From: Salegentibacter sp. R32
GTDB taxonomy: Bacteria > Bacteroidota > Bacteroidia > Flavobacteriales > Flavobacteriaceae
Length of the DNA stretch: 64,000 bases
NCBI RefSeq assembly: GCF_008692195.1
Contig: NZ_RXOM01000060.1
Span: 1 to 64,000, forward strand
Reading direction: 5' to 3'
Under the pieces are notes generated by a model. The model did not search any database. It saw only the letters and a list, made by a program, of their open reading frames with translations, and was not told where the DNA came from. The position numbers were made by a program, and so were the translations under genes. Shown here piece after piece: positions 43,064 to 51,538 of this stretch (position 1 is the stretch's first letter; each line of letters starts with the position of its first letter).

Positions 43064-43393
43064 ATGATTAGTCTTGCCATTCTCCTTATAAGTATAGGTT
43101 TTTATGCTTGTTATTTAACTTCAAAAAAAACGAAGTATCAGCCTGTGTTTGATTGGGAATGGTGGTTGAAAAAAAATGAAAAGCCGGCTAATTTTATAGG
43201 TATATTTTTGATGCTGTTGGGGAGTTTCCTGTTTGTTGATCTTTTTAATCTAGGAGTGGGGATTTTTTCAGCTATTATAGCCATTACTATTGCCGGAAGC
43301 TTTATTATCCTTTTTGCTCCCTTGAAAACCTTTAAATTCTACGAGTTGCTAAGCATTATCGTAGTTTGTTTCCTTTTAGAAATAGTTTTATAA
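43064..43393 (+). CDS. Small four-helix membrane protein (DUF3325-like position)
   Basis: 109 residues with three or four membrane helices (LAILLISIGFYACYL; FIGIFLMLLGSFLFVDLF; IFSAIIAITIAGSFIILFA; LLSIIVVCFLLEIVL). No signature I can name. In proteobacterial siderophore loci a DUF3325 protein of the same size lies between DUF3649 and PepSY genes, and it may be the counterpart here. ATG at 43064 is preferred over the GTG at 43061 that abuts the upstream stop. Confidence 0.65.
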   Translation: MISLAILLISIGFYACYLTSKKTKYQPVFDWEWWLKKNEKPANFIGIFLMLLGSFLFVDLFNLGVGIFSAIIAITIAGSFIILFAPLKTFKFYELLSIIVVCFLLEIVL

Positions 43394-43400
43394 TAGCCTT

Positions 43401-43688
43401 ATGCCTGCCAATAAAAAGCATTTAACCCATTCTAATCTGCATAAAACCTTAAAAGTGACCGCTGCGATTTTGGGTGGTTATCTATTAACGGTTGCTACAC
43501 ACTTATGTTTATCATTAGTAATTCCGCGCGATGAGTTGATAATGACCATGGCCTTTAGTGGTTTTATTTTATGGCCCGGGTTGATGGTAGTAGCTTTTCT
43601 GGCAAAAAACGGATGGAAAGTCTGGGGGCTTTACCTTGTGTTAAGTTTCCTTTTTATGATTCCGGTTTACCTAACCTATTACCGTTAA
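43401..43688 (+). CDS. Small three-helix membrane protein (DUF3649-like)
   Basis: 95 residues: a basic N-terminus, then three helices (VTAAILGGYLLTVATHLCLSL; MAFSGFILWPGLMVVAFLA; VWGLYLVLSFLFMIPVYL). The GGY in the first helix and the helix spacing match DUF3649-type iron-uptake proteins. 3 bp before the PepSY gene. Operon order DUF4198, small, small, PepSY supports a joint role in metal uptake. Confidence 0.65.
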   Translation: MPANKKHLTHSNLHKTLKVTAAILGGYLLTVATHLCLSLVIPRDELIMTMAFSGFILWPGLMVVAFLAKNGWKVWGLYLVLSFLFMIPVYLTYYR

Positions 43689-43691
43689 ACT

Positions 43692-45233
43692 ATGAAAAAC
43701 CGCGATTACAATATTTTCTTTAATCTGCACACCATTAGCGGAATCATCATTAGCGCATTACTATATGTGATTTTTTTCGCGGGTTCTTTTTCTTTTTTTA
43801 GGGATGAAATTATTAATTGGGAAAACAATACTTCTGCTTATCAACAAAAGCCTGAAGAGGTAAACTTTAACCGGGCAATCGATAGTTTAGATAAAAATTA
43901 TCAATTGTATAGTCGGGACATTAATTTCAATAACAGTCGTGATGAATATCAAATGGGTGTGAATGTAGGTCCTGTAAAAGATACGACACTTATTAATGCA
44001 AAGCCGGGTGGTTATATTTATTTAAACAATTTTGATTTTCAGGAGAACAGCTATGTAGAAAGTTATGGGTTAGGTGAATTTCTGTATCGTTTGCATTTCT
44101 TTGCCCAAATTCCCTATCCGTATGGTTATTACCTATCGGGTTTTGTATCGCTATTTTTTGTGTTTGTGATTATTACGGGAATCTTGGTACATTGGAAAAA
44201 GATAGTTTCTAACTTCTATATCTTCCGTCCCTGGACCAAATTAAAAACACTATGGACTGACGCGCACACCGCTTTAGGCACGATTGGTTTACCTTTTCAG
44301 TTGATGTTTGCAGTGACCGGTGCTTTCTTTATGATTAAAACCATACTCTTAGGGCCACTTTTAAGTGTTTTGTATGATGGCAATCAAACTCAGTTATATC
44401 AAAATTTAGGTTATTCTTTTCCTGCTGAAGAATTCAATTATCAAAAAGAAGAAGGACGTGTTGATATTAATGCTTTGGTAAAGGAAACCGCAGCCAAATG
44501 GGAAGATTTTGTAGTGGAAAAAGTCCATATCAATAATTTTGGCGATGAATCGATGAAAGTTACCGTTGCCGGAAGATTGGATTATATCTCCAAGTTTACC
44601 GGTCTAGGAGAAGTAAAATATGACGCGTACACCGGAAATATTCTTGCTGAAAAAAATCCATATCAAACCGCCAGTTATGTCGATGTGGTAAAAACCGTTT
44701 TATACCGTTTGCATTTGGGAGATTATGGAAATTATGCTATCAGAATACTCTATTTTATTTTAGGAATTATTGGGTGTTTTATTATTATTTCCGGGATTAT
44801 TATTTGGCAAGTAGCCCGTGATAAAAAGAATGTTCCTGAAAGAAAAAGAAAATTCAATTTTCAACTGGTGAATATTTATATGGCGGTTTGTATGAGTATG
44901 TATCCGCTTATTGCTCTTTTGTTTATTTTGGTAAAATTGAAAATTCTTTCTTCCCAAAGTGAGATTTACTCGTTCTTTTTTATTGCTTGGTTGGTTGTCA
45001 GTATAGGTTTTGTATTGCTGAAAAACTATAAGTTAACCACTAAATATTCATTACTTTTCGGAGCCATTATCGGATTGGGAATTCCAGTAGCTTCCAAACT
45101 TTCTACCGGAATAGGTTTTTGGCAACATTACCAAGAAGGTAAATTCGATTTATTTTTTATAGATTTCTTTTGGTTGGTACTTTCCTTGGTAGCTTTCTTT
45201 GCTTATTGGAAAGCTTATGGGAAGAAAAAATAA
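43692..45233 (+). CDS. PepSY-associated transmembrane protein (putative ferric-siderophore reductase)
   Basis: 513 residues. N-terminal helix with HTISGIIISALLYVIFFAGS (13-32), a periplasmic PepSY segment, then FLYRLHFFAQIPYPYGYYLS and later VLYRLHLGDYGNYAIRILYF, the paired R-L-H motifs that bind heme or metal in this family. Five to seven helices overall, the last four at about 390-505. Family members (FoxB/PiuB type) reduce iron carried by siderophores in the inner membrane. Last gene of the operon, followed by a strong terminator at 45283. Confidence 0.82.
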   Translation: MKNRDYNIFFNLHTISGIIISALLYVIFFAGSFSFFRDEIINWENNTSAYQQKPEEVNFNRAIDSLDKNYQLYSRDINFNNSRDEYQMGVNVGPVKDTTLINAKPGGYIYLNNFDFQENSYVESYGLGEFLYRLHFFAQIPYPYGYYLSGFVSLFFVFVIITGILVHWKKIVSNFYIFRPWTKLKTLWTDAHTALGTIGLPFQLMFAVTGAFFMIKTILLGPLLSVLYDGNQTQLYQNLGYSFPAEEFNYQKEEGRVDINALVKETAAKWEDFVVEKVHINNFGDESMKVTVAGRLDYISKFTGLGEVKYDAYTGNILAEKNPYQTASYVDVVKTVLYRLHLGDYGNYAIRILYFILGIIGCFIIISGIIIWQVARDKKNVPERKRKFNFQLVNIYMAVCMSMYPLIALLFILVKLKILSSQSEIYSFFFIAWLVVSIGFVLLKNYKLTTKYSLLFGAIIGLGIPVASKLSTGIGFWQHYQEGKFDLFFIDFFWLVLSLVAFFAYWKAYGKKK

Positions 45234-45282
45234 GTTTTTAATTTAACCCTTCCGATTTTTTCAACTATCGATGAAAAACCCA

Positions 45283-45316
45283 CCTTCCCTTAGCAAGGGA
45301 AGGAACTATTTTTTTA
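45283..45316 (+). terminator. Rho-independent terminator after the PepSY operon
   Basis: Nine-bp stem CCTTCCCTT/AAGGGAAGG with a 3-nt loop, followed by AACTATTTTTTTT. Confidence 0.8.
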
Positions 45317-45389
45317 AATATATGTAAGTTTTTTTATTAGTTATAGCTGCCGACTGAAGACTGCTACTTATTAGTCGATATAATAATGA

Positions 45390-46130
45390 CTACTGAAAAA
45401 GTTTCTTTTTTCTTAATTCGAAGTTTTGGCCTAAGTACACTTTTCTTACCATTTGGTCTTCGGCAAGTTCTTCAGGAATACCGTGTTTTAAGATACTTCC
45501 TTCAAACATCAAGTAAGTCCTGTCGGTAATGGCTAGGGTTTCCTGTACGTTGTGGTCGGTAATTAAAATACCGATGTTTTTATTTTTTAATTGCGCTACA
45601 ATTCGCTGAATATCTTCTACCGCTACAGGATCTACTCCGGCAAAAGGTTCATCTAACAGAATAAATTTTGGATCGGTAGCCAGAGCACGGGCAATTTCTG
45701 TTCTTCTTCGTTCTCCACCGGAAAGTAAATCACCACGGTTGGTACGAATATGCCCTAAGCTGAATTCTTCAATGAGGCTTTCCATTTTTTCTTCCCGTTC
45801 ATTTTTAGAAAGATTGGTTAATTGAAGAACGCTCATAATATTATCTTCAATACTCAACTTCCTAAAAACCGAAGCCTCTTGCGCAAGGTATCCAATCCCA
45901 TTTTGGGCGCGTTTGTACATTGGGAATTTAGTAATGTCAGTTTTATCCAGATAAATATGCCCTTTGTTAGGTTTTATAAGGCCAACAATCATGTAAAAAG
46001 AAGTGGTTTTTCCGGCACCGTTGGGGCCAAGCAATCCTACGATTTCCCCTTGGTTTACTTCTACAGAGATGCCTTTTACAACTTCTCTTCCTTTGTATGA
46101 TTTTACAAGATTTTCTGCACTTAATTTCAT
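45390..46130 (-). CDS. lptB: LPS-export ABC transporter ATPase
   Basis: 246 residues, single ATP cassette: Walker [13 protein letters not shown] (33-44), signature [16 protein letters not shown], Walker [14 protein letters not shown] and the H-loop LITDHNV. The GERRR and FAGVDPVAV forms are specific for LptB. It powers LPS extraction from the inner membrane with LptFG, which are not in the window. First of its strand after the convergent terminator; downstream of the AhpD-like, tatC and kdsD genes in a conserved envelope gene group. Confidence 0.94.
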   Translation of the reverse strand: MKLSAENLVKSYKGREVVKGISVEVNQGEIVGLLGPNGAGKTTSFYMIVGLIKPNKGHIYLDKTDITKFPMYKRAQNGIGYLAQEASVFRKLSIEDNIMSVLQLTNLSKNEREEKMESLIEEFSLGHIRTNRGDLLSGGERRRTEIARALATDPKFILLDEPFAGVDPVAVEDIQRIVAQLKNKNIGILITDHNVQETLAITDRTYLMFEGSILKHGIPEELAEDQMVRKVYLGQNFELRKKKLFQ

Positions 46131-46173
46131 ATAACTAGACTATAAAAAGGCGGCAGGAACTACCGCCGGTCAT

Positions 46174-46521
46174 TTATTTTTTACTTTCTAAAGTTTCCCA
46201 GTATTCGTAAGCTCTACGCAAGTGTGGGATGACGATAGTTCCTCCAATTAATGTGCCAATACTTAAGGTTTCCATCACCTGGTCTTTGCTAACACCGGAT
46301 TTATGGCTGGACTCCAAATGGTATTTCACACAATCGTCGCATCTAAGCACCAAGGAAGCTACTAAGCCCAATAATTCTTTTGTTTTTTTATCTAAGGCTC
46401 CTTCGGTGAAGGAATTGGTATCTAGGTTAAAAATACGTTTTAAAACTTTGTTGTTTTCACCTAGCAATTTGTCATTCATTTTTTGGCGATAAGCATTAAA
46501 CTCATCAACTTGATCTATCAT
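46174..46521 (-). CDS. Carboxymuconolactone decarboxylase / AhpD-like protein
   Basis: 115 residues, all-helical. The redox motif LRCDDCVKYHLE carries Cys61-x-x-Cys64 and His68, as in AhpD-type peroxidase partners, followed by G-V-S-x-x-Q-V-M-E-T. It probably reduces peroxides or disulfides in the cytoplasm. It is 4 bp after tatC, hence co-transcribed with kdsD-tatC. Confidence 0.88.
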   Translation of the reverse strand: MIDQVDEFNAYRQKMNDKLLGENNKVLKRIFNLDTNSFTEGALDKKTKELLGLVASLVLRCDDCVKYHLESSHKSGVSKDQVMETLSIGTLIGGTIVIPHLRRAYEYWETLESKK

Positions 46522-46525
46522 TTAA

Positions 46526-47377
46526 TTAAGGGTTTTTAGTGATATTTTTCTCTTCAATTTCTTTTTTTCGTTGTTTTCTCAATACAATTTTTGAGATGAA
46601 AATACTTATTTCATATAAAATTAAAACAGGAATAGCCACCACTATTTGACTAGCAATATCGGGTGGGGTAATAACTGCTGAAATAATTAATATACCTACC
46701 AAGGCAAATTTTCGGTATTGCCTTAAAATTTCAGGAGTTACCAATCCTATTTTAGTAAGTAGAAAGATGATAATGGGAAGTTCAAAAACAACTCCGCTGG
46801 CTAAAGCCGAAGCTCTTACCAATCCCATATAACTACTTAAATCTATGTCGTTAAAAACTTCTTTACTTACTTGATAGCTTCCTAAAAAATTAATGGAAAG
46901 CGGAGAAATTACATAATAACCGAATAATACTCCAATAAAGAATAGTAAAGAAGAAATAAATATAAATCCTTTGGAAGCTTTTCGTTCGTTTTCGTGAAGG
47001 GCAGGAACAATAAATTTCCAGAATTCATATAAAATATAAGGAAAGGCGATAATAAAACCTGCGGTAATGGCTGTCCACATATGAGCGCTAAACTGGCCAG
47101 ACATGGTTCTACTTTGTATTCTAAAAGGAATTTCTGTAAAGCAAAAACTCTCATCCATCCCAATCGATTGTGCTACGTTACAAAGGATCCGATAGGTAAT
47201 AAAATCAGGTTGTTTGGGTCCAAAAAGAATTACATCAAAAATAAAGTCTTTCGCAATAAAAGCTACAATTCCTGCAATAACCACAGCAATAGCCATTCTT
47301 ATTAAATGCCACCTTAATTCTTCCAGATGGTCCAGAAAAGACATTTCATCTGAGTGCTTCTTTTGTTTTTTAGCCAT
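46526..47377 (-). CDS. tatC: Sec-independent protein translocase subunit TatC
   Basis: 283 residues with six membrane helices. The N-terminal MSFLDHLEELRWHLIRMAIA (13-32) holds the E-E-L-R signal-peptide-binding motif, and FWKFIVPALHENERKASKGF matches the conserved F-x-P-x-L-x-x-x-E segment. It receives twin-arginine precursors in the inner membrane; TatA/TatB genes are elsewhere. 1 bp after kdsD and 4 bp before the AhpD-like gene. Confidence 0.95.
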   Translation of the reverse strand: MAKKQKKHSDEMSFLDHLEELRWHLIRMAIAVVIAGIVAFIAKDFIFDVILFGPKQPDFITYRILCNVAQSIGMDESFCFTEIPFRIQSRTMSGQFSAHMWTAITAGFIIAFPYILYEFWKFIVPALHENERKASKGFIFISSLLFFIGVLFGYYVISPLSINFLGSYQVSKEVFNDIDLSSYMGLVRASALASGVVFELPIIIFLLTKIGLVTPEILRQYRKFALVGILIISAVITPPDIASQIVVAIPVLILYEISIFISKIVLRKQRKKEIEEKNITKNP

Positions 47378-47378
47378 A

Positions 47379-48341
47379 TTAAATAATTCCTTCCTTAATT
47401 AAATTATGTAAATGTACGACGCCCGCATACTTTCCGTGCTCTTCTGCCAATAATTGCGAAATTCCGTTTTCTTCCATCATTTCCATCGCATCTACGGCCA
47501 TGGCTTTATTTTTAATCACTTTTGGGTTTTTACTCATAATATCTTTTGCCGCTAAATGAGTAAATTCTTTATTTGCTGTAATCATTCTACGTAAATCACC
47601 ATCTGTGATAATTCCTATAATTTTTTCATCTTCAATTACTGCAGTTACCCCCAGCATTTTTTCAGAAATTTCTACAATTACCTCCGTAATTTTTGTTTCC
47701 GGGCTAACCCTAGGTTTTGCATTTTCCTTGGTGATGTCACTCACGCGCAAATATAGTTTTTTGCCCAACGCACCACCGGGATGGTATTTTGCAAAATCTT
47801 TACTGCTGAAGCCTCTTAAATGCAAGAGCGAAACCGCTAAGGCATCACCAATTACCAATTGAGCGGTCGTACTCGTGGTAGGCGCTAAATTGTTGGGACA
47901 GGCTTCCTTTTCGATATACGCATTTAAAACGTAATCAGATTGCTTTCCTAAAAAAGAATCTTTATTGGCAGTGATAGCAATTAAAGTATTGTTGAAATTT
48001 TTAATTAATGGGACCAATACTTTTATCTCGGGCGTATTTCCGCTTTTAGAAATACAAATCACGGTATCGTCTTCTTGAATAGTCCCTAAATCCCCATGAA
48101 TAGCATCTGCCGCGTGCATAAAAATGGCAGGTGTTCCGGTAGAATTTAAAGTCGCTACAATTTTAGTGGCAATAATGGCGCTTTTACCAATTCCTGTAAT
48201 AATTACCCTTCCTGTAGAATTGTATATATGTTCTACAGCTTGGGCAAATTCTTCATCAATTAAGGGGATTAATTCTTCAATCGCGCGAGCCTCATTAGAA
48301 ATTGTTTCTTTTGCGACCGATAGTATATTCTTTTGAAGCAT
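47379..48341 (-). CDS. kdsD: D-arabinose-5-phosphate isomerase (KpsF/GutQ family)
   Basis: 320 residues. N-terminal SIS domain (GRVIITGIGKSAIIATKIVA; TVICISKSGNTPEIKVLVPL; HAADAIHGDLG; KYHPGGALGKKLYLRV) and two CBS domains in the C-terminal 120 residues. It converts ribulose-5-P to arabinose-5-P, the first step to Kdo for lipid A-core. In an operon with tatC; divergent from recQ over a 91-bp gap. Confidence 0.94.
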   Translation of the reverse strand: MLQKNILSVAKETISNEARAIEELIPLIDEEFAQAVEHIYNSTGRVIITGIGKSAIIATKIVATLNSTGTPAIFMHAADAIHGDLGTIQEDDTVICISKSGNTPEIKVLVPLIKNFNNTLIAITANKDSFLGKQSDYVLNAYIEKEACPNNLAPTTSTTAQLVIGDALAVSLLHLRGFSSKDFAKYHPGGALGKKLYLRVSDITKENAKPRVSPETKITEVIVEISEKMLGVTAVIEDEKIIGIITDGDLRRMITANKEFTHLAAKDIMSKNPKVIKNKAMAVDAMEMMEENGISQLLAEEHGKYAGVVHLHNLIKEGII

Positions 48342-48432
48342 TAATTTTTATTATTTGGATTTGTGAGAACTAAAGAAATATGTATCTTTAGAATAGACAA
48401 AGGTAGTAAAATTGTAATACTAAAATATCAGT

Positions 48433-50625
48433 TTGACAGAAATCAATTTACATCAAGAATTAAAGAAATATTTTGGGTTTAGTCAGTTTAAAGGGCTTCA
48501 AGAAGAGGTGATAAAAAACATCGTTTCAGACAAAGATACTTTTGTAATTATGCCCACCGGAGGAGGAAAATCACTATGTTATCAACTTCCGGCACTCATT
48601 AAAGATGGTACCGCAATTGTTGTTTCCCCACTTATTGCCTTAATGAAAAATCAGGTAGATTCACTTCGGAGTATTTCTTCTGAAAAAGGCATCGCTCACG
48701 TACTTAATTCCTCCTTAAATAAAACGGAAACGAAGCAAGTAAAAAGCGATATTGCTAACGGAATTACAAAGTTATTGTACGTTGCTCCGGAATCGTTAAC
48801 CAAAGATGAGCATATCGATTTTCTTAAAAATCAAAATATCTCTTTTTTGGCCATTGACGAAGCACATTGTATAAGTGAATGGGGGCACGATTTTAGACCG
48901 GAATACCGTAACCTTCGTAGAATTATTAAGCGTATTGGGGACGATATCCCGATGATTGCTTTAACCGCGACGGCAACCCCAAAAGTACAGGAAGATATCC
49001 TTAAAAATTTAGGAATTAGTGATGCTGAAGTTTTTAAAGCATCCTTTAACCGTCCTAATCTATATTATGAAATACGGCCAAAAACTGCCAGCGTAGATGC
49101 CGATATCATTCGGTTTGTGAAGCAAAATGCCGGAAAAAGCGGAATCATTTATTGTTTAAGCCGAAAAAAGGTAGAAGAACTCGCACAAACCCTTCAAGTA
49201 AATGGAATAAATGCCGTTCCTTATCACGCTGGCTTGGATGGTAAAACCCGAGCCAAACATCAGGATATGTTCTTAATGGAAGATATCGATGTGGTGGTTG
49301 CCACCATCGCCTTCGGGATGGGAATCGATAAACCTGATGTTCGTTTTGTAATTCATCACGACATTCCTAAAAGTATCGAAAGTTACTATCAAGAAACCGG
49401 TCGCGCCGGTCGGGATGGAGGTGAAGGACACTGTTTGGCTTTTTATTCTTATAAAGATATTGAAAAGCTAGAGAAGTTTATGAGCGGTAAACCTGTGGCC
49501 GAACAAGAAATAGGTCATGCCTTGCTGCAAGATGTAGTGGCTTTTGCTGAAACTTCCATTTCCAGAAGAAAATTTATTCTTCATTATTTCGGGGAAGATT
49601 TTGATACTGAAAAAGGAGACGGTGCCGATATGGACGACAATGTCCGTAACCCTAAAAAGCAGCACGAAGCGCAGGAAGAAGTAGAATTATTGCTGAAGGT
49701 AGTTGAAAAAACCAATGCCATCTACAAAGCAAAAGAAATCGTTAATACACTTATCGGTAAATCTAATGCTTTAATCAAATCACATAAAACCGATGAGACG
49801 GAACTGTTCGGGAAAGGGAAATCAAAAGATGCCAATTACTGGATGGCGCTTCTTCGTCAAGTATTAGTAGCCGGATTACTTCGAAAAGATATTGAAACCT
49901 ATGGTCTTATTAAATTAACAGATAAAGGAAAGGAATTTTTGAAGAATCCTACTTCTTTTAAAATGACCGAGGACCATATTTATGAGAGCGATACTCAAGA
50001 TAAAATAAACACTGCCCAAAAAGGAGGTGGCGCTACCGATGAACAGCTGATGAAAATGTTGAAAGACCTTCGTAAAAAAGTAGCTAAGCGAAAAGAAGTT
50101 CCGCCATTTGTGGTTTTTCAAGATCCTTCTTTAGAAGATATGGCTACCAAATATCCTATCAATATTGAAGAACTTTCTAATATTCATGGAGTAGGTGAAG
50201 GGAAAGCCAAAAAGTTTGGAAAGGAGTTCGTGAAACTTATCGCACAATATGTAGAGGATAATGATATTATGCGTCCCGATGATTTGGTAGTGAAATCTAC
50301 CGGAGCCAATAGCGGACTCAAATTATATATTATTCAAAACGTAGATCGTAAACTACCACTTCCGGATATCGCTGATTCGAAAGGATTGGAAATGCCGGAA
50401 TTCATCAAAGAAATGGAAGCTATTGTATATAGCGGAACCAAATTGAATATTAATTATTGGTTAGATGAAATTCTAGACGAAGAGCAACAAGAAGAATTAC
50501 ATGAATATTTTTTAGAAGCAGAAACCGATAAGATAGATGAAGCCATGGAAGAATTTGATGGGGATTATGAAGATGAAGAACTTCGTCTCTATCGAATTAA
50601 ATTTATTAGTGACGTGGCTAATTAG
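48433..50625 (+). CDS. recQ: ATP-dependent DNA helicase RecQ, zinc-site cysteines absent
   Basis: 730 residues. Walker A in [18 protein letters not shown] (about 39-56), DEAH box [20 protein letters not shown], motif [16 protein letters not shown], then RQC and HRDC domains ([20 protein letters not shown] about 554-573) and a 110-residue acidic extension. The usual four-Cys zinc knuckle after [12 protein letters not shown] is replaced by [20 protein letters not shown] with no Cys; flavobacterial RecQs seem to share this. TTG start at 48433 (TTGACAGAAATCAAT); the first ATG would cut into motif 0. Followed by a strong terminator. Confidence 0.94.
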   Translation: MTEINLHQELKKYFGFSQFKGLQEEVIKNIVSDKDTFVIMPTGGGKSLCYQLPALIKDGTAIVVSPLIALMKNQVDSLRSISSEKGIAHVLNSSLNKTETKQVKSDIANGITKLLYVAPESLTKDEHIDFLKNQNISFLAIDEAHCISEWGHDFRPEYRNLRRIIKRIGDDIPMIALTATATPKVQEDILKNLGISDAEVFKASFNRPNLYYEIRPKTASVDADIIRFVKQNAGKSGIIYCLSRKKVEELAQTLQVNGINAVPYHAGLDGKTRAKHQDMFLMEDIDVVVATIAFGMGIDKPDVRFVIHHDIPKSIESYYQETGRAGRDGGEGHCLAFYSYKDIEKLEKFMSGKPVAEQEIGHALLQDVVAFAETSISRRKFILHYFGEDFDTEKGDGADMDDNVRNPKKQHEAQEEVELLLKVVEKTNAIYKAKEIVNTLIGKSNALIKSHKTDETELFGKGKSKDANYWMALLRQVLVAGLLRKDIETYGLIKLTDKGKEFLKNPTSFKMTEDHIYESDTQDKINTAQKGGGATDEQLMKMLKDLRKKVAKRKEVPPFVVFQDPSLEDMATKYPINIEELSNIHGVGEGKAKKFGKEFVKLIAQYVEDNDIMRPDDLVVKSTGANSGLKLYIIQNVDRKLPLPDIADSKGLEMPEFIKEMEAIVYSGTKLNINYWLDEILDEEQQEELHEYFLEAETDKIDEAMEEFDGDYEDEELRLYRIKFISDVAN

Positions 50626-50653
50626 AGTTTTAATACTATAATAAGTAGTACAT

Positions 50654-50690
50654 AGGATACTGTTTTTTTCAGTATCCTAATTTTTTTTAA
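50654..50690 (+). terminator. Rho-independent terminator of recQ
   Basis: AGGATACTG (50654-50662) pairs with CAGTATCCT (50670-50678), followed by AATTTTTTTT. Confidence 0.85.
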
Positions 50691-50721
50691 ACAGTATTCA
50701 GTTATACTTACTAATAGAACC

Positions 50722-50856
50722 GGAGAAATGAGTATTACCAAACTGGATTTTGAAAACCATATTGTTTCAGGTACGTTTTGGTTCGATGCGATTAATGAAG
50801 ATGGAAAACTGGTAGAAATACGAGAAGGCCGCTTTGATATGAATTTTACAGAATAA
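50722..50856 (+). pseudogene. Duplicated 3' fragment of the DUF6252-like lipoprotein gene
   Basis: 135 bp identical to 51383-51517 except for one change (A at 50823, T at 51484). It ends at the same stop codon and codes for the last 44 residues (GEMSITKLDFENHIVSGTFW...). No start or signal peptide precedes it; the frame upstream runs back into the recQ terminator. It is a recent partial duplication or the leftover of a deleted paralogue. Confidence 0.85.
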
Positions 50857-50950
50857 AGCTTCCCTTAAACTAATAAAACTAATTTTTAATCTTAAGATAA
50901 TATATTTTACCGTTATTTATTTTATATTCGTAATTCAAAATTTACTACTT

Positions 50951-51517
50951 ATGAAAAACATATTCTTTTTGTTGGTGATGATTGCGGGGCTGATGGCCTG
51001 CGATAAAGATGACGACCAAAGCTCTAACGATCCAATAGACCAATTGCCTAAAGCTACCCAGACCGGATCGAATACCGTGGGCTGTTTGGTAAATGGTGAG
51101 GCTTTTTTGCCCAAAGGTGGTGGACTTGCTGGGAACAAAAACTGTTTTTACCAATATGTAGAAGGGGGGTATTATTTTGGACTTAAATTTACTAATAGTG
51201 ATGGCAATATATTAAGAGCTGTCAACCTCTTTACTAAAAATTCTCAAATAGCAGAAAATCAAACTTATTTATTGGATACCCCTAGGTTTCCTGATGATGA
51301 ACTTGGTAAAGGGGGGGGGTATAATTATTATACTTCAGAACCTTATACAGAGACCCAATATTTAACAACTCCAGAGGTGACAGGAGAAATGAGTATTACC
51401 AAACTGGATTTTGAAAACCATATTGTTTCAGGTACGTTTTGGTTCGATGCGATTAATGAAGATGGAAAACTGGTAGAAATACGTGAAGGCCGCTTTGATA
51501 TGAATTTTACAGAATAA
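50951..51517 (+). CDS. DUF6252-like lipoprotein
   Basis: 188 residues. Lipoprotein signal with lipobox LMAC (MKNIFFLLVMIAGLMACDKD, Cys17). The acidic spacer DKDDDQSSNDP after the Cys may act as an export signal for surface lipoproteins of Bacteroidota. The mature beta-rich domain ends VSGTFWFDAINEDGKLVEIR then EGRFDMNF, typical of the DUF6252 group. Function unknown. 21 bp before the type IX lipase gene, probably co-transcribed. Its 3' end is copied 661 bp upstream. Confidence 0.8.
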   Translation: MKNIFFLLVMIAGLMACDKDDDQSSNDPIDQLPKATQTGSNTVGCLVNGEAFLPKGGGLAGNKNCFYQYVEGGYYFGLKFTNSDGNILRAVNLFTKNSQIAENQTYLLDTPRFPDDELGKGGGYNYYTSEPYTETQYLTTPEVTGEMSITKLDFENHIVSGTFWFDAINEDGKLVEIREGRFDMNFTE

Positions 51518-51538
51518 ATAATAACTATAAACCATACG

